In this document: positions 30,562 to 41,016 of the stretch, piece by piece
Layout: the number at the start of each line of letters is the position of its first letter
Position numbering within the stretch: the first letter of the stretch is position 1
From: Nothopassalora personata
Taxonomy: Eukaryota > Ascomycota > Dothideomycetes > Mycosphaerellales > Mycosphaerellaceae
Reading direction: 5' to 3'
Length of the DNA: 64,000 bases
Assembly: GCA_033816765.1 (NCBI GenBank)
Contig: CM066294.1
Span: 744,001 to 808,000, forward strand
The notes under the pieces: generated by a model
Database searches by the model: none
Told to the model about the DNA's origin: nothing
The model's input: only the letters and a program-made list of their open reading frames with translations
Made by a program: the position numbers and the translations under genes

Positions 30562-32097
30562 TCATATCGGATGGACCTGATGAGACTTCATCTCTCCCGG
30601 CTCAGTAAACATCTCCTCCAGCGGATTCTTGTTCAACGCCTCATACCACTGCAGAAAAGACCCCATCAGATACGCAGCAGAACCCCACATGGAAGACAGG
30701 TCGCTCTGGTACTCAGCCCAATGCCACTCTCCCACGGCACTAGCAGCACCGAAGCAGGCACAAAGCTCGAAGCCAACAGACCCGATAACAGACCAGACAC
30801 CGATCCACCAGCCAAGGACTTTAGGTTCTGGCTTCCACCAATTTTCTTGAGTTTCGAGTTGGAACATGATACTAGCCGTCAAGAAACATGCCGCCGCGAC
30901 GATCTGAGGACACCAGTATGCGCCAAGAGTCTGCCACCAGGTGAGGCTGGAGAGGATGCCGGGGAGGATGACGATTGCGGTGACGCCGTAGAGTGTTACA
31001 CCAAACAACTGGATGGCGCAAGCGAGGTATCCGATTTCGTACACGTGGTGGGTGCGGAGGGCTTGCCATGTCGGCCACCATCGCCAGACCATGTAACCGC
31101 TTCCTCCACCCACTTCCTCTCCCATGTCGACGGCGCCGCGTCGCGGTGCAGGGTGCTTGTCTCGTGGGTAGCCGGCTTCAGGATCGACATTCTCAAGGCG
31201 AGGGTCTGCATAGACTTCCTCACGATGTCTATGTGTTGGATTGAGGTGGCTGAAGAAGTGGTGGATCTTGTCGTCAAGGAGCTTCTTGTTGTCGTCTTCG
31301 TGGCCGTCCAGGAGTCTGCGCATGGCTGCGCCATGGAAGCTACCGTCGTTAACGGCTTCGAGGTAGGCGGTCGTAGCACCGATCTGGTAGAAGAGGGCGC
31401 CGACGAAGAAAGTCAGGGCTGGGCCGTACTTTGCGGTAGTGGCAGATTCAAACTGCTCTCCGAAAGCCTTAGGCCCCCAAGCGAGCACGCCATTCGTCAC
31501 GAAGAGCGCGGATCCGATGGTGTAGGACCAGCCCGACCAGAAAGCCATGTCCCAGTAGGCGAACGTCGTGCACATCCTCCAGAGATTCTCCCGGACGTCC
31601 TTGACTGCGGTGGATAAGCGAGGAGTATATCGCATAGGCAGGAATGGTGTTTCTTCTGTCGGCATCATGGCAGTGGGTACTGCGATGGAGTTGCGGCCTT
31701 TACGGTTGTCGCGCGACCTCCACAACAGCTCCATCTCCCTGGTGCTTCGCGTCCCGTCGCTCGTGCTCTCATCAGAATCATGTCGGAAGTGCACATTCAT
31801 GCGGATGTTGGTGGGATTCAGGAAGTTGGTCGGCCCCGTCGCCTTGATGCCGTGCAGGTGGAACAAATTCTTTGCAGTGCGTACTTTCTGAACGACACCG
31901 GGTGCGATGTCTTCTGCGGCATGCTTGATCTTCTCATAGGTGTGCACGTGCTCTAGCGTCTGCTGATCGCTGGAGACGCTGGAGACGCTGTTGCTGTTGC
32001 TGTTGCTGCCGTTGCGCGAATCTGGTCCTGGTCCTGGTCCTGGTCCTGGACCAGGTCCGGGCCTCGCGGTTGGGTTCTGGTTCTGGAGATGCGGCAT
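30562..32097 (-). CDS. Conserved fungal integral membrane protein
   Basis: A 511-aa single-exon protein. The N-terminus has a Gly-Pro dipeptide repeat (about residues 13-25, encoded by a GGTCCT hexamer run near 32025-32062) and an Asn/Ser run. About six transmembrane helices follow: two near 190-215 and 230-255, and four in the C-terminal half (GYLACAIQLFGVTLYGVTAI, CPQIVAAACFLTASIMF, WWIGVWSVIGSVGFELCACF, and SAAYLMGSFLQWYEAL). The loops are Trp-rich. It resembles uncharacterised integral membrane proteins widespread in ascomycetes. Function unknown. The hexamer repeat may vary in length between strains. Confidence 0.7.
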   Translation of the reverse strand: MPHLQNQNPTARPGPGPGPGPGPGPDSRNGSNSNSNSVSSVSSDQQTLEHVHTYEKIKHAAEDIAPGVVQKVRTAKNLFHLHGIKATGPTNFLNPTNIRMNVHFRHDSDESTSDGTRSTREMELLWRSRDNRKGRNSIAVPTAMMPTEETPFLPMRYTPRLSTAVKDVRENLWRMCTTFAYWDMAFWSGWSYTIGSALFVTNGVLAWGPKAFGEQFESATTAKYGPALTFFVGALFYQIGATTAYLEAVNDGSFHGAAMRRLLDGHEDDNKKLLDDKIHHFFSHLNPTHRHREEVYADPRLENVDPEAGYPRDKHPAPRRGAVDMGEEVGGGSGYMVWRWWPTWQALRTHHVYEIGYLACAIQLFGVTLYGVTAIVILPGILSSLTWWQTLGAYWCPQIVAAACFLTASIMFQLETQENWWKPEPKVLGWWIGVWSVIGSVGFELCACFGAASAVGEWHWAEYQSDLSSMWGSAAYLMGSFLQWYEALNKNPLEEMFTEPGEMKSHQVHPI

Positions 32098-32472
32098 CTT
32101 CCTGGAAAGGGTGGTCTACATGATCCCAGCCTTTCCTTTCGGCATCAGCACCGCTGCTTGAAATTGCTCCGCCTTCCATCGTAAGAATATCGTGAGTGAC
32201 ACAGAAGAAAGAGCACCAGCTGGCGTCATAAGACTAAGCTTTCCCTGAAGCTTTGCGGCAGCCGCCTTGCTTTTGCTGCGACGATTCTGAGGTGCTGTGC
32301 CGTGTCGTCAACTTTACCAAGAGCCTTTAGTGTCGGTTGCTTGAGATTGGTGGTAATCTGAAAGTGTAATTGATGGACGATTTCGACGACTGCACCTCGC
32401 TCTCCGTATCGTTGCCATGATGAGTGTCGGCGACATGAGAAGTGTCTTGTCATATCTGTACGACATTGGTCT
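32098..32472. other. Promoter/spacer
   Basis: Promoter region of the membrane protein gene. The frames at 32226-32453 have no recognisable content. Confidence 0.45.
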
Positions 32473-32900
32473 CTACTGAGGACAGCATACTGACCCTCTG
32501 CGAGGCATCATCGACTTCATCTGCGTACAATTCTTGGACGCCTCGAACGCACAAAGCCCACCATCGGCAATGAACTCCGCCATAGATCCCAGGCTTATAC
32601 TATACATCATTCTCCAGCCCAGCAAGATCCGAGTAGAACTTCTCAAAGTACTCATAGAAGCCAGACTTCAGCGCACCTTGAACCGAGTAACCCAGGAGGG
32701 CTGGACTACCACCAGCGTACAAGCCTTTCACACCCTCAGCTACGATCATCTTCCGCCATCCCGTCGACATTGCCCTTGTACAGCTGTGCGTCGCGTTGTC
32801 GGCGGCACTTGATTAGGTCGAGGGGAGTTGCGGCCCAATGGGACAGATCGCAGGCCATCATACCCCCGGAAAATACATCGGGACAGTCGTTGTTAGCTTG
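32473..32900 (-). pseudogene. Mitochondrial phosphate carrier fragment
   Basis: On the minus strand, CDLSHWAATPLDLIKCRRQ is a mitochondrial carrier signature (Px[DE]xx[KR]) in its phosphate-carrier form. It is followed by KGLYAGGSPALLGYSVQGAL, then SGFYEYFEKFYSDLAG, which corresponds to the second helix pair. A frame change then leads to SLGSMAEFIADGGLCAFEAS, the start of the next repeat (SAEFIADIxLCPxEA in active carriers). Only about one and a half of the three carrier repeats remain, with at least one frameshift and no plausible start or end. This is a truncated dead copy, probably left by a segmental duplication. The working mir1/PIC gene must be elsewhere. Confidence 0.75.
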
Positions 32901-33599
32901 GTGTGCGGCAACGGCTATGACTGCTGGACTTACACTGCGGAGTATTGGAGCGACTAGAGCTCGATCTTGCCTAAGCGAGCCTTTGCCTGTGCAACTTGTG
33001 TCGTGTGCATAATTCTTTAGCTGCTGCACTGCTCAGCTCTGATTCGTCTGACGCGGTCCATCATGACTGGTGCAGAGAGTTTGGAGGGCGCTTGATCGGC
33101 ATCGACAGACGTGCCCCTTGTCCTTGACTATCCAATATTGCGCCGAGAGTGCTCTCAGCAGATAAGAGAGGTGCCATGACGAAGATAAATAAGTATATAG
33201 ACTGCGCTGCTTGCGGTGTGCGATCGTCTGCTGTTGGTCGAAAAAGACATCAACTTTGCTGCGCAGAGCGGAACTTGCTTCGGTAGCTTCAGCATGGGCT
33301 GCGATACCTCCCCGACACCCATGATTGCCCGTATCTCAACTGCGCAACCTACACTGCATCACAGCGACAAGAGGACCAGATCTACGACTGCAGGTTAGCG
33401 TCCGATCACTTGCTACAAGCATGAGGTATTCGATCGAACTGTTGCTGTACAAGACTGCGTCAGACTGATGATCCGCGACATACTGTAGCGCGCTAACGTG
33501 ATCTCAGGTGCAAGCGATGTCGCCACAACTGCTAATCTGTAATCATTCAGACAGCGAGAGAGGCGGTAGCGCTCCATCGATTGCATGCTTGATACGAGC
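32901..33599. other. Spacer without a recognised gene
   Basis: No further phosphate-carrier sequence is visible and no other gene is recognised. Confidence 0.4.
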
Positions 33600-36500
33600 T
33601 CACCTCAACCAAGCCCTCCTACTCTTCCTTGCCACATCGCCCCCACTCTTTGCAACAATCGCCCACTCTGCCACCGTAGCCCCAGTCCCATTGCCTTCGT
33701 CCTGCGTTCCCTCCGTCGCCCTATTCCCCTTGATCTCCAACGTCGCGAACCTTGCACTCCATACTGGCGTCTCAAGCGTGACGTTCGTCGTATTAGACAT
33801 GTACGGCCTAATCAAGAATGCCGTAGTTGCATTATACGGATCACTAATCTCCACCGCATCCTGACTTGCGACTACCAATGGCGGAACTGCAGAAGTGTCA
33901 GAGAGGTTGTGGAAAGTGACGCGAAAGGAAGAAGGTGGTGCTTGGGCCCAGTCGAAGCGGAGGGCAGTGATGGGGACGAAGGGTTGGGGGAGCTCGACGG
34001 TTAGGGTGGCGGTCGTGTTGGATAGAATCGGTTGCCATTTTGTTGAGACCGAGCCGTCGACTGCGCTGAGGGGAAATTGGCCGGGTTCGTAGTCGGCGTC
34101 GGAGGAGACGGATTGGCATTGAGCGAGATTGCCGGCGACAGTCTTGGTGTTGCCGATCTGGCGGTTTGCAAGCGTGACCGTGCCATTGGGTTGTAACTGG
34201 AAGTGGTTGGAACCGGTGATGCCTTGTATCACTGGGATTGGGGTCGTGGCGAAAGTACGGTTTGCCTGGTCCAGAGGCTCACCGGTTCGAGCCAAGGTGG
34301 TATGAGTCTGGTTCGAGTACGCTTTGATCGGCCAGCCCTGCCAGTAGATGGTTCTGTAAGACAGCTGTGGGATCTGTGGAGGTAGTGATGGGTCCACATC
34401 AAGAGTGCCTGGGTTCAGCCGCAGACCAAGATATCCGAAGACTGCAACACGGGTTGCGCCACCAACTCCAGTCAAGAAGGGAAATGCCGGGTGCGTGCCG
34501 CCGTTCAGGGACCACTCGTCTATGATCTGCTCGCTAAACTGGAACCATGGTCCACGTGTGTAGGGCGCCGAGCCGTAGAGATCGTAGGTGTATCCAGCAC
34601 ATCCAGAAGGACTCTCGCGGTTGGCGACAACACTGAACACACCGTAGGTCATGGCAGGACCATCGGGAGACTGAGCTGCTGCGTAGTAGTCCAGGTTGCT
34701 GAGGGTGTATGGATTTGGCCATTGCAGGAAGTCGTCGATGAGCACGATATCGGCTTGCTTCACAACGATACTACCGTTCTGTGTAGCGTACTCGAGGATT
34801 AGGTTCGCTTCGTTGTCGACCGGAATCGCGATCAGAGACGATATGTTCGCCCAAGTCTCGTTCGCTTCCATGCCAAAACGCTCGCGAATATCGTTCGTGC
34901 TGTTGATGTGGCTTGCCATTAAAACCATCGTGTAGCCAACGTTGTTCTGGAAGTTGGCATACTCGTCAGGATCAGTTGCATTGTACAAATCGTAGAGTCC
35001 GGTCGTCTCATTGAATGTCACCAGATCAGCATACAGCTGAGCGAAAGATTCGTAGATGGGGAACAGCTCCTCACGGAAGTAGTCAGTATCTCCAGTCACC
35101 GACCAGTAGTTGTAGAACTCGAGGCCGATGTCGCCGTTTAGATGGTACTGGTAGTCAAAACATGGCCCTGTACCAGTGCAGTTGCCAAATCTGCCGGACG
35201 TCCATGAGTAGACGGCTCCCTCGGGCGAGAATTTGCCTGTCTCGTTCTGACTGGACTGGTAGGCTGTCAGAATGTTCTCGTGAGCTTGACGTTCTCGGTC
35301 GACTCGGTACTGCGCAATTTGGCGAGACGCCTGCGGAAAGGAGACGACGAGACCAGGCTGCATCCAGACTTCAGTATCCCAAAAGACCAGTCCAGCGTAG
35401 CACGATCCGCCCAGGCCACACACACTGATGCTGTTCGATTGCAATTTGGTGATGTTTCCTGCCGCTAGCCTAGCGTTGTCGCTGACTGTATTCTGCAACA
35501 GCTGGAACGGGTTTGTCACAGCTGTGATAGCCAACTCCTGCACATTCAAATCGTACGGAAGGGCTCCCTGCTCATCTCGAAAGTCCTCGACACTGTCCTC
35601 CGGCATGATGGTCTTCCACTCTTCGCTGTGAAGTGCCAGCAATGTCTCAAAGCCGGTATTCGCAGCTGCCCATGAAGCATTCAGTGCTACCGCCTGCGGA
35701 TCTTCGAAAGCATCTCCGGAAGCTCCGCCGATGTACTTCGTGATCTTTGAAGTCTTGCCCGCACAGAGAGCAACGGTTACCGACTGCGCAATGCTCGAGC
35801 TATTTCCTAGCAAATCTTGATCCTCAACCTTCTGCCTCGTGCCAAGCTCGCAAGAACCGTCTCCGACGAGCGTAGAGTAGATATATGCCGTAGAGTTCTT
35901 GATTCCATCCGGTCTGACGGCTGAGTAGATCATCGGCCAGGTCGTGAGGTAGTCCTTCTCCACGAAAGTGCTCCTCACGGCACAATCGCCATCCAACAGG
36001 TCAATGATTGTGGCATTAACATCACTTTCCGGCGTTAACTGCACCCTCACGGCCGCCTGGCTGACGTGCAACTTGTGCACAAACATCTCATACTTGACCT
36101 CAATGGCCTGCCCACCACGAGTAGTCCAAGTATACTCCCAATGCATTATCGCATTCCTCACATCCAGCGTCGAGCTGAAGTTGCTGATCTGCTCCGTAGA
36201 CACTTTAGCATCCAGCAGATCCTCTCCGACCTGAACATGCAAGCCCGCCCAGTGCGGCACACCAGAGATAACACTCTCTCCCCCGTACTGGTTCAGCCAC
36301 TCGAAGTTCGTGCCGTTCGTCGTGAGCTGCGAGTCCCAGAAACCCGCAATGGTGGCAAAAGATTGCCTTCGATCGAAGAGTGGCCATCCGTTGATGTTGT
36401 CGCCGCCCACGGGTTCATCAAAATCGAAGAAAGGGCCTACCGCTGCGAGGTTGATTCCGAGGTAGCCATTTGCGAGGGACATTCGAGACTGGTAGTGTCC

Positions 36501-36629
36501 TGGGTCGAGGTGGGCAGTTTTGAGTATCCATTTCTCGTCATCCCAGGTTGTGCTTTGGAAGCGGGTATTGTAGATCGTGGCTGTTATGGTGCTGGGAAGC
36601 GTCAGGAAGGCGACAGTGGGAATGAGCAT
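33600..36629 (-). CDS. ATH1: Vacuolar/extracellular acid trehalase (GH65)
   Basis: A 1009-aa single-exon glycoside hydrolase of family 65, the acid trehalase that splits trehalose into two glucose molecules in the vacuole or at the cell surface. Residues 1-18 form a signal peptide. The N-terminal GH65 domain begins NTRFQSTTWDDEKW, with LANGYLGINL and the DNINGWPLFDRRQSFATIAGF block. The catalytic (alpha/alpha)6 barrel includes GLVFWDTEVWMQPG, then YQYHLNGDIGLEFYNYW (catalytic acid region, about 490-505), ending in a jelly-roll. The last ~150 residues resemble an F5/8-type beta-sandwich (FPLSAVDGSVSTKWQP). Many NxS/T sites suggest heavy N-glycosylation. The length fits the family (about 1,050 aa). 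No defect seen. Confidence 0.93.
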   Translation of the reverse strand: MLIPTVAFLTLPSTITATIYNTRFQSTTWDDEKWILKTAHLDPGHYQSRMSLANGYLGINLAAVGPFFDFDEPVGGDNINGWPLFDRRQSFATIAGFWDSQLTTNGTNFEWLNQYGGESVISGVPHWAGLHVQVGEDLLDAKVSTEQISNFSSTLDVRNAIMHWEYTWTTRGGQAIEVKYEMFVHKLHVSQAAVRVQLTPESDVNATIIDLLDGDCAVRSTFVEKDYLTTWPMIYSAVRPDGIKNSTAYIYSTLVGDGSCELGTRQKVEDQDLLGNSSSIAQSVTVALCAGKTSKITKYIGGASGDAFEDPQAVALNASWAAANTGFETLLALHSEEWKTIMPEDSVEDFRDEQGALPYDLNVQELAITAVTNPFQLLQNTVSDNARLAAGNITKLQSNSISVCGLGGSCYAGLVFWDTEVWMQPGLVVSFPQASRQIAQYRVDRERQAHENILTAYQSSQNETGKFSPEGAVYSWTSGRFGNCTGTGPCFDYQYHLNGDIGLEFYNYWSVTGDTDYFREELFPIYESFAQLYADLVTFNETTGLYDLYNATDPDEYANFQNNVGYTMVLMASHINSTNDIRERFGMEANETWANISSLIAIPVDNEANLILEYATQNGSIVVKQADIVLIDDFLQWPNPYTLSNLDYYAAAQSPDGPAMTYGVFSVVANRESPSGCAGYTYDLYGSAPYTRGPWFQFSEQIIDEWSLNGGTHPAFPFLTGVGGATRVAVFGYLGLRLNPGTLDVDPSLPPQIPQLSYRTIYWQGWPIKAYSNQTHTTLARTGEPLDQANRTFATTPIPVIQGITGSNHFQLQPNGTVTLANRQIGNTKTVAGNLAQCQSVSSDADYEPGQFPLSAVDGSVSTKWQPILSNTTATLTVELPQPFVPITALRFDWAQAPPSSFRVTFHNLSDTSAVPPLVVASQDAVEISDPYNATTAFLIRPYMSNTTNVTLETPVWSARFATLEIKGNRATEGTQDEGNGTGATVAEWAIVAKSGGDVARKSRRAWLR

Positions 36630-37259
36630 AGTTGCTGTGCATTATGGTGGTTAGTACGATGGTCTTTTGCTGCTGTCTTCGCCGGACACGCTGCTGCATC
36701 GCGCGTGTGGGAAGGCATCGTGACTGCTATGTCTTATTGCCGTCATCATGGGTACTGCCGCTTCTTGCAGACAGCCTGAGCGGGTTGCCATCGCCAGGAG
36801 ACTGTGGACAATCACATGGTGGTGGTGCATTGCCCTGCCGGTGATGTTTTTTGATGGCAAAACTTGGTTGTGCTCATTTCCTCGTACGACCTCTCAAGCA
36901 TCCCAAGGACATGCACCAAAAGAGCTTGTTCGACTCACCTCGGCAGTCAAAGTCCTGCTAATTCGTGGTCAGCTTTTCGTCCACTTCCACAGACGGACTC
37001 AAACGAAACGCTCCCGCTGCGGAAACATCCTCGTGAAAATGATAAGACGATGCAAATGAGTCTCAGAAGATCTCTCGAACATTCTGCCCTTTCCTCGCAT
37101 GAGATCCTCCTTTGTTCGCACTTTGCACTAAACCACGAGGCTGGTCAATGACGTCGAGTAATGTGTCGCGATCCGCTGGCCCCTGGCAGTGTGCCGCAGT
37201 ACTGTACCATTTCGGTGTCGGCGTGACTTTGTACCGCGTTAAACGACGCTCTTTAACTG
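36630..37259. other. Acid trehalase promoter and border to the repeat region
   Basis: Normal composition up to about 37255, then an abrupt change to AT-rich decayed repeat. No gene recognised. Confidence 0.5.
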
Positions 37260-37907
37260 TCTTCTTTCCTATATAGAGAGTGAATAGACAGTTATATATA
37301 GTTATATTAATTACTACAGTCTTTATGAATATAAGCCTAATCTACGCTCTATTAGACTAAGAATATAATAGTTATAAGTCTATATATTATAATCTAAGTA
37401 TACATTTTCAAACTATAGTCTATTAAGCCTAAGGTAATATATACTAAGAATTTTATAACTTTAGTCAATTATCTATAATCCTTCTATTTATACTATTATA
37501 TTATAGTAAGTTATTTAGTACTACTTAACTTAAGCTTATATAATAGTTGTTTTAAAAGTAGATAGGATCTTATATATATCTATCTAGAATATAGTATTCT
37601 ATGTAAAAATAGCCTTTTATCCTATATAGGACTATAATGTCTTATACTATTAATACTTAATAAGAACTTATTTATGTTACTATAGTAGTAAGATTAGAAA
37701 CTCTAGTACTAAGCATTAACTATAAATTAAGAATTCTAAGGGGATGTCTCTAGTTATAGCTATAACTTACTCTATAATCTATCTTTAATTTCTAAATTCC
37801 GATAACTTAGTAATCTATATATAAGAGCTATATAGATAAAGTTCTATATACTAATCTAGTTTATAATAGAAGTTATTTGTCTATTTCTAAACAATTTAGG
37901 AACCTAC
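37260..37907. repeat. Old AT-rich, RIP-decayed repeat with an LTR trace
   Basis: Extremely rich in TA dinucleotides, no coding potential. Around 37530-37610 it contains a degraded partial copy of the copia LTR, closest to the 24294-24506 version (shared CTTATATAATAG and TGTTTTAAAAGTA). The nest of transposons was therefore built beside an older copy of the same family. Confidence 0.6.
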
Positions 37908-38113
37908 TATTACGTTACAAGTGGTTGGAAGTTATAAAATGGGCTTATAAAGGTGTTTTAAAAGTAGGTAGTAGATTGTATGTATCTAAGCTAGAATTGA
38001 AAGGGCTGCTTATGAAAAGGCTATAGGTAACTAATTACTGTTACCTAATTCTTAGCCGCTACTACCTTAGGTTTAATTAGGCTATAGCGCCGGTACACGC
38101 TTAGATCGTAACA
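37908..38113 (-). repeat. Copia 3' LTR (left)
   Basis: 206 bp. In element orientation it starts TGTTACGATC at 38113 and ends ...AATA at 37908, where the expected terminal CA has become TA by RIP. It is more decayed than the right copy (for example CCTTAGGTTTAATTAG against CCTCAGGTTTGATTGG), nearly all differences being C-to-T or G-to-A. Confidence 0.9.
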
Positions 38114-38123
38114 CACCCCCTTA
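38114..38123 (-). other. Copia polypurine tract
   Basis: Minus-strand TAAGGGGGTG immediately upstream of the 3' LTR start TGTTACG, as required for plus-strand priming. It confirms element orientation. Confidence 0.75.
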
Positions 38124-39657
38124 GCTCGTACGGCTTGTAGGTGAATGAGCTAATCGCATGTAATCGCGTACACCCTATCTATCACCTATTACCCTACCTA
38201 CCTACCTATAACGTAAGGCGTCGTTACTATACGCTTATTAGAGCTCTATTATAAGCTACACAGTAGGGCGCTAAGTTAGCGTTTTAGGTAAGGCTATTGT
38301 CCTAGCCTTACATCCCTATTTATAATCTTACTAAGTCCCTTACACTACATTTAACCTATATAATAGGTTCTAAGCGATATGATTCTTATCCGGTAGGGTA
38401 GCTAAGCTGTTCTTATAGTACTAAACGGTAAGGCGTGCTATCTCCCTACATTTCAACGGACATGTAAGGTTGTAGGTTCGAGTCCTAGGGGTTATTATAT
38501 CTACTGAATTTATTGCTTAGCCTATCGTCCGCTTTAATGTCCGCTCCATTCTTAATTAAAATCCTAGGTGTTATAGTACGCTATTACTTCGGCAATTAGG
38601 GTGCCTTACTACTATCTAATGACTACGTATATGTGACTTCGGTTACGGTCTTAGAGAACTCCGCTTCCTACCTTAGGTAGAGATTACTATTTAGCTACGT
38701 CCTAGTAGGAACTCTTTTACCTAATAAAAGGTCTTTATAGCTTATGAAGGCCTTATCTTTCTACTTAGGGTAAGGGTAATCCTATCGACGGTAGTGCTAT
38801 AGGTGCTACATGCCTAGCGGGTAGAGATGTTGTCTCTAAGTAAGGTAAGGACGATAATAGAGGGATTAACGATAATATCATAGCGTTCGTTATAATATAG
38901 TAACGGAGGTAGTAATAGTGATGCTAATGCTACTAGTAGTAGGGAAGTTAATAGTGTTTCGGCGCTCGTGATTAGCTACGCCGTTACTAGTGCGTATATG
39001 CTACACCGCTACTAGTAATAGGGGTGTTTCCGGTCCTTTTACTATAGGCTAATAGGAGTCCGAGAAACACCTACTAGTAATAGTAGTACTAGGGCAGCGC
39101 CGGTAAATAGTAGACGCTTACTCTAGCGGTAGCGGCGCTAGCGGCGCTAGGCGGTAGTACGGAGCCGGTTGTTAGGAACCGCTGTACGTTATCACAACTC
39201 GGGCTTGGATCTTTGCAGGGATGTCTCAATCAGTTATGAAGGTAGTGGTTCCAAACAGTATATGGTGTATACTTAAAATGAGTTGAGCACGAAGCTCCTA
39301 TCTACTTGCAAAAGAGCGTCGTCTATATAGTGCCATGTCTTGGCGCGACTTGATCAGTCCGATCAGTTGATCTGTCCTGCTCTCTCTGCTCCCTCAGAGA
39401 TCACCCTAGAGCTCAGAGAGCGATCTCGTCCCATAGGTTTCCTTGCTCTCGTTTGCCTAACGAGTGGTTGTGGGTTCTCCACGAATCAAACCGTAACACC
39501 GGTAGAGGAGACAGTAGTGCCGAACATACTATATAACCTCTACTGGTCTATGTTAGTTAGTTAAGGAAAGAGGAAGGGTTTAGACCTAAAGAGGTGTTTT
39601 TATGCAGTCCTACTACTAGTTCCTTCCTAATATAGTATAGAAGGATAAAAGGGAAGT
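38124..39657 (-). other. Copia 3' region between pol and polypurine tract, content unassigned
   Basis: About 1.2 kb after removing the solo LTR, much longer than the usual short spacer after RNase H in copia elements. Stretches of the minus strand near 38560-38760 read like protein once RIP-type stops are ignored, but I recognise no domain. It may hold an extra gene or captured host sequence. Confidence 0.4.
39170..39498. repeat. Solo LTR of a third, non-RIPed family
   Basis: 329 bp beginning TGTTAGGAACC and ending CCGTAACA, so the ends are TGTTA/TAACA inverted repeats. It is flanked by perfect 5-bp duplications CCGGT (39165-39169 and 39499-39503). Unlike its surroundings it keeps normal CpA and TpG content, so it arrived after the copia element had decayed. 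The 74-codon frame inside it is not a gene. Confidence 0.85.
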
Positions 39658-39662
39658 CGCGC

Positions 39663-39859
39663 TGTAAGGGGCAGCCTAGTAGCTAACCCTTACATGTGGC
39701 CTTACATGTAACATACGGTCGCGACCGGCTACTAAGCCGCACGTAACACGCATAAGTACACCTTACGACGCGCGATGCGTCTAGAACAAAAGGCAAGAAT
39801 TAGTTCATCTACGACTAGTAGGTCGTGGGCGTACTATATATTGCGACATCCCCTTAACA
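39663..39859 (+). repeat. 5' LTR of the decayed gypsy
   Basis: 197 bp. It differs from the 3' LTR at about ten positions, mostly C/T and G/A transitions as expected of RIP. Confidence 0.92.
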
Positions 39860-39862
39860 GTT

Positions 39863-39871
39863 CTAATTCTT
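39863..39871 (+). other. Putative self-priming site of the decayed gypsy
   Basis: CTAATTCTT, starting 3 nt after the 5' LTR, is the exact reverse complement of AAGAATTAG inside the LTR (39795-39803). Chromoviruses of the Tf1/sushi group prime reverse transcription with the folded 5' end of their own RNA in this way. Confidence 0.5.
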
Positions 39872-41016
39872 CTCTTCGTTACAATCCATACACGCTATAG
39901 AGTCCGAACGCGACGACAGTAGCGCTACGCCTACGGCTCCCCTAAGCCCTAGGGCCCAGCAATAAGCGAGGCGTGTAGCCTTAGTTGTAAGGAGGGATGC
40001 CCTTTGGGTAGAGGTTAAGGAGAAGGAGATATAGAGGGAGATTAAACAGTTAGAGATCTTACGGGACGCAAGCGTGCCGCCGGCGGACCCTTAGGGCGAA
40101 TCCGGCGGAGAACTATCCCCTACTCTCCCTCCCCCTCCTCTATCTATAGTAACTGACGATAATATCGTAGCTCGAGGCGCGGTCGTATCGTATACGATAC
40201 GTTTACGTCTTAAAGAACCTACGCCTTTTAGAGGGGACTCGATTAAGAAAGTACGGGTATTCCTAAGGGAGCTCTCTCTTATCTTTACCCTCTTAGGCGG
40301 CACGTATACGACGAACGAGTTAAAGGTCCTATATAGGGTTATGTACCTAAGCGGAGAGGCAAGTAAGCGATGGTACGCTAACTATAGCGTCCTTAACCTT
40401 AAAGGGTATATATACTAGGACTTTAAGGAGTTCTATCGAGACGTATACGGTAACCCTATAAACCGCGTGCTTAACGTGATGTTAGAGTATAAGGCGGTGA
40501 AATAGAAGGACAACTAGATAGTACGTTAGTTTACGACTAAGCTAGATGTTATAGAGGATTAGTTAGGGGACTATACGGAGGCGTAACGCGTGCGACATAT
40601 ACTCGCTAAGCTTACGCCTAGTCTACGGTCCGCAATCGTTAAGTTTTATAACATCCTAACAACTAGAGAGGAACTGGTGATCCTAGCTTCGCGCATTAAA
40701 AGCACGGAGCGTAGTAGCGGAGGGCACGACCGCGGGTAGCATAGTCGCCGTAGGCGAGAGACTAAGGGCAACTAAGGGCGAAGCGATCGTAGCTCGAAGT
40801 AGTAGAAGCATAGTTAGGCGTCGCGCGACCCGGGTGCGAGTTACTAGCGGGACGCCGGCGGATCGTCTATAACCTTCGATAGGACTAAAGCGGAGTACTA
40901 TAGATACTATAAGAAGGGTTACATTAAGACGGATTACCCGAATAGGTACCTATAGAAGGACCGTAGCGCGTAAGCGGTTCGTAGGGTAGACGCTAAGAAG
41001 GCTCTAACTAAGAAGG

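Noticed and set aside
30571..31617. 348-codon plus-strand frame
   Set aside because: Antisense shadow of the six-helix membrane protein, with no coherent composition of its own.
38440..38510. tRNA-like T-arm (GGTTCGAGTCC) in the copia 3' region
   Set aside because: No acceptor stem, D-arm or anticodon arm can be paired around it, and the T-stem itself is imperfect. Possibly a RIPed tRNA or SINE trace, but not supportable.
38500..38580. Ankyrin-like phrase (IKNGADIKADD) on the minus strand of the copia 3' region
   Set aside because: A single short match without flanking repeat structure; likely coincidence.
39340..39564. 74-codon frame on the plus strand
   Set aside because: It lies mostly within the solo LTR and crosses its border into decayed DNA, so it is not a gene.
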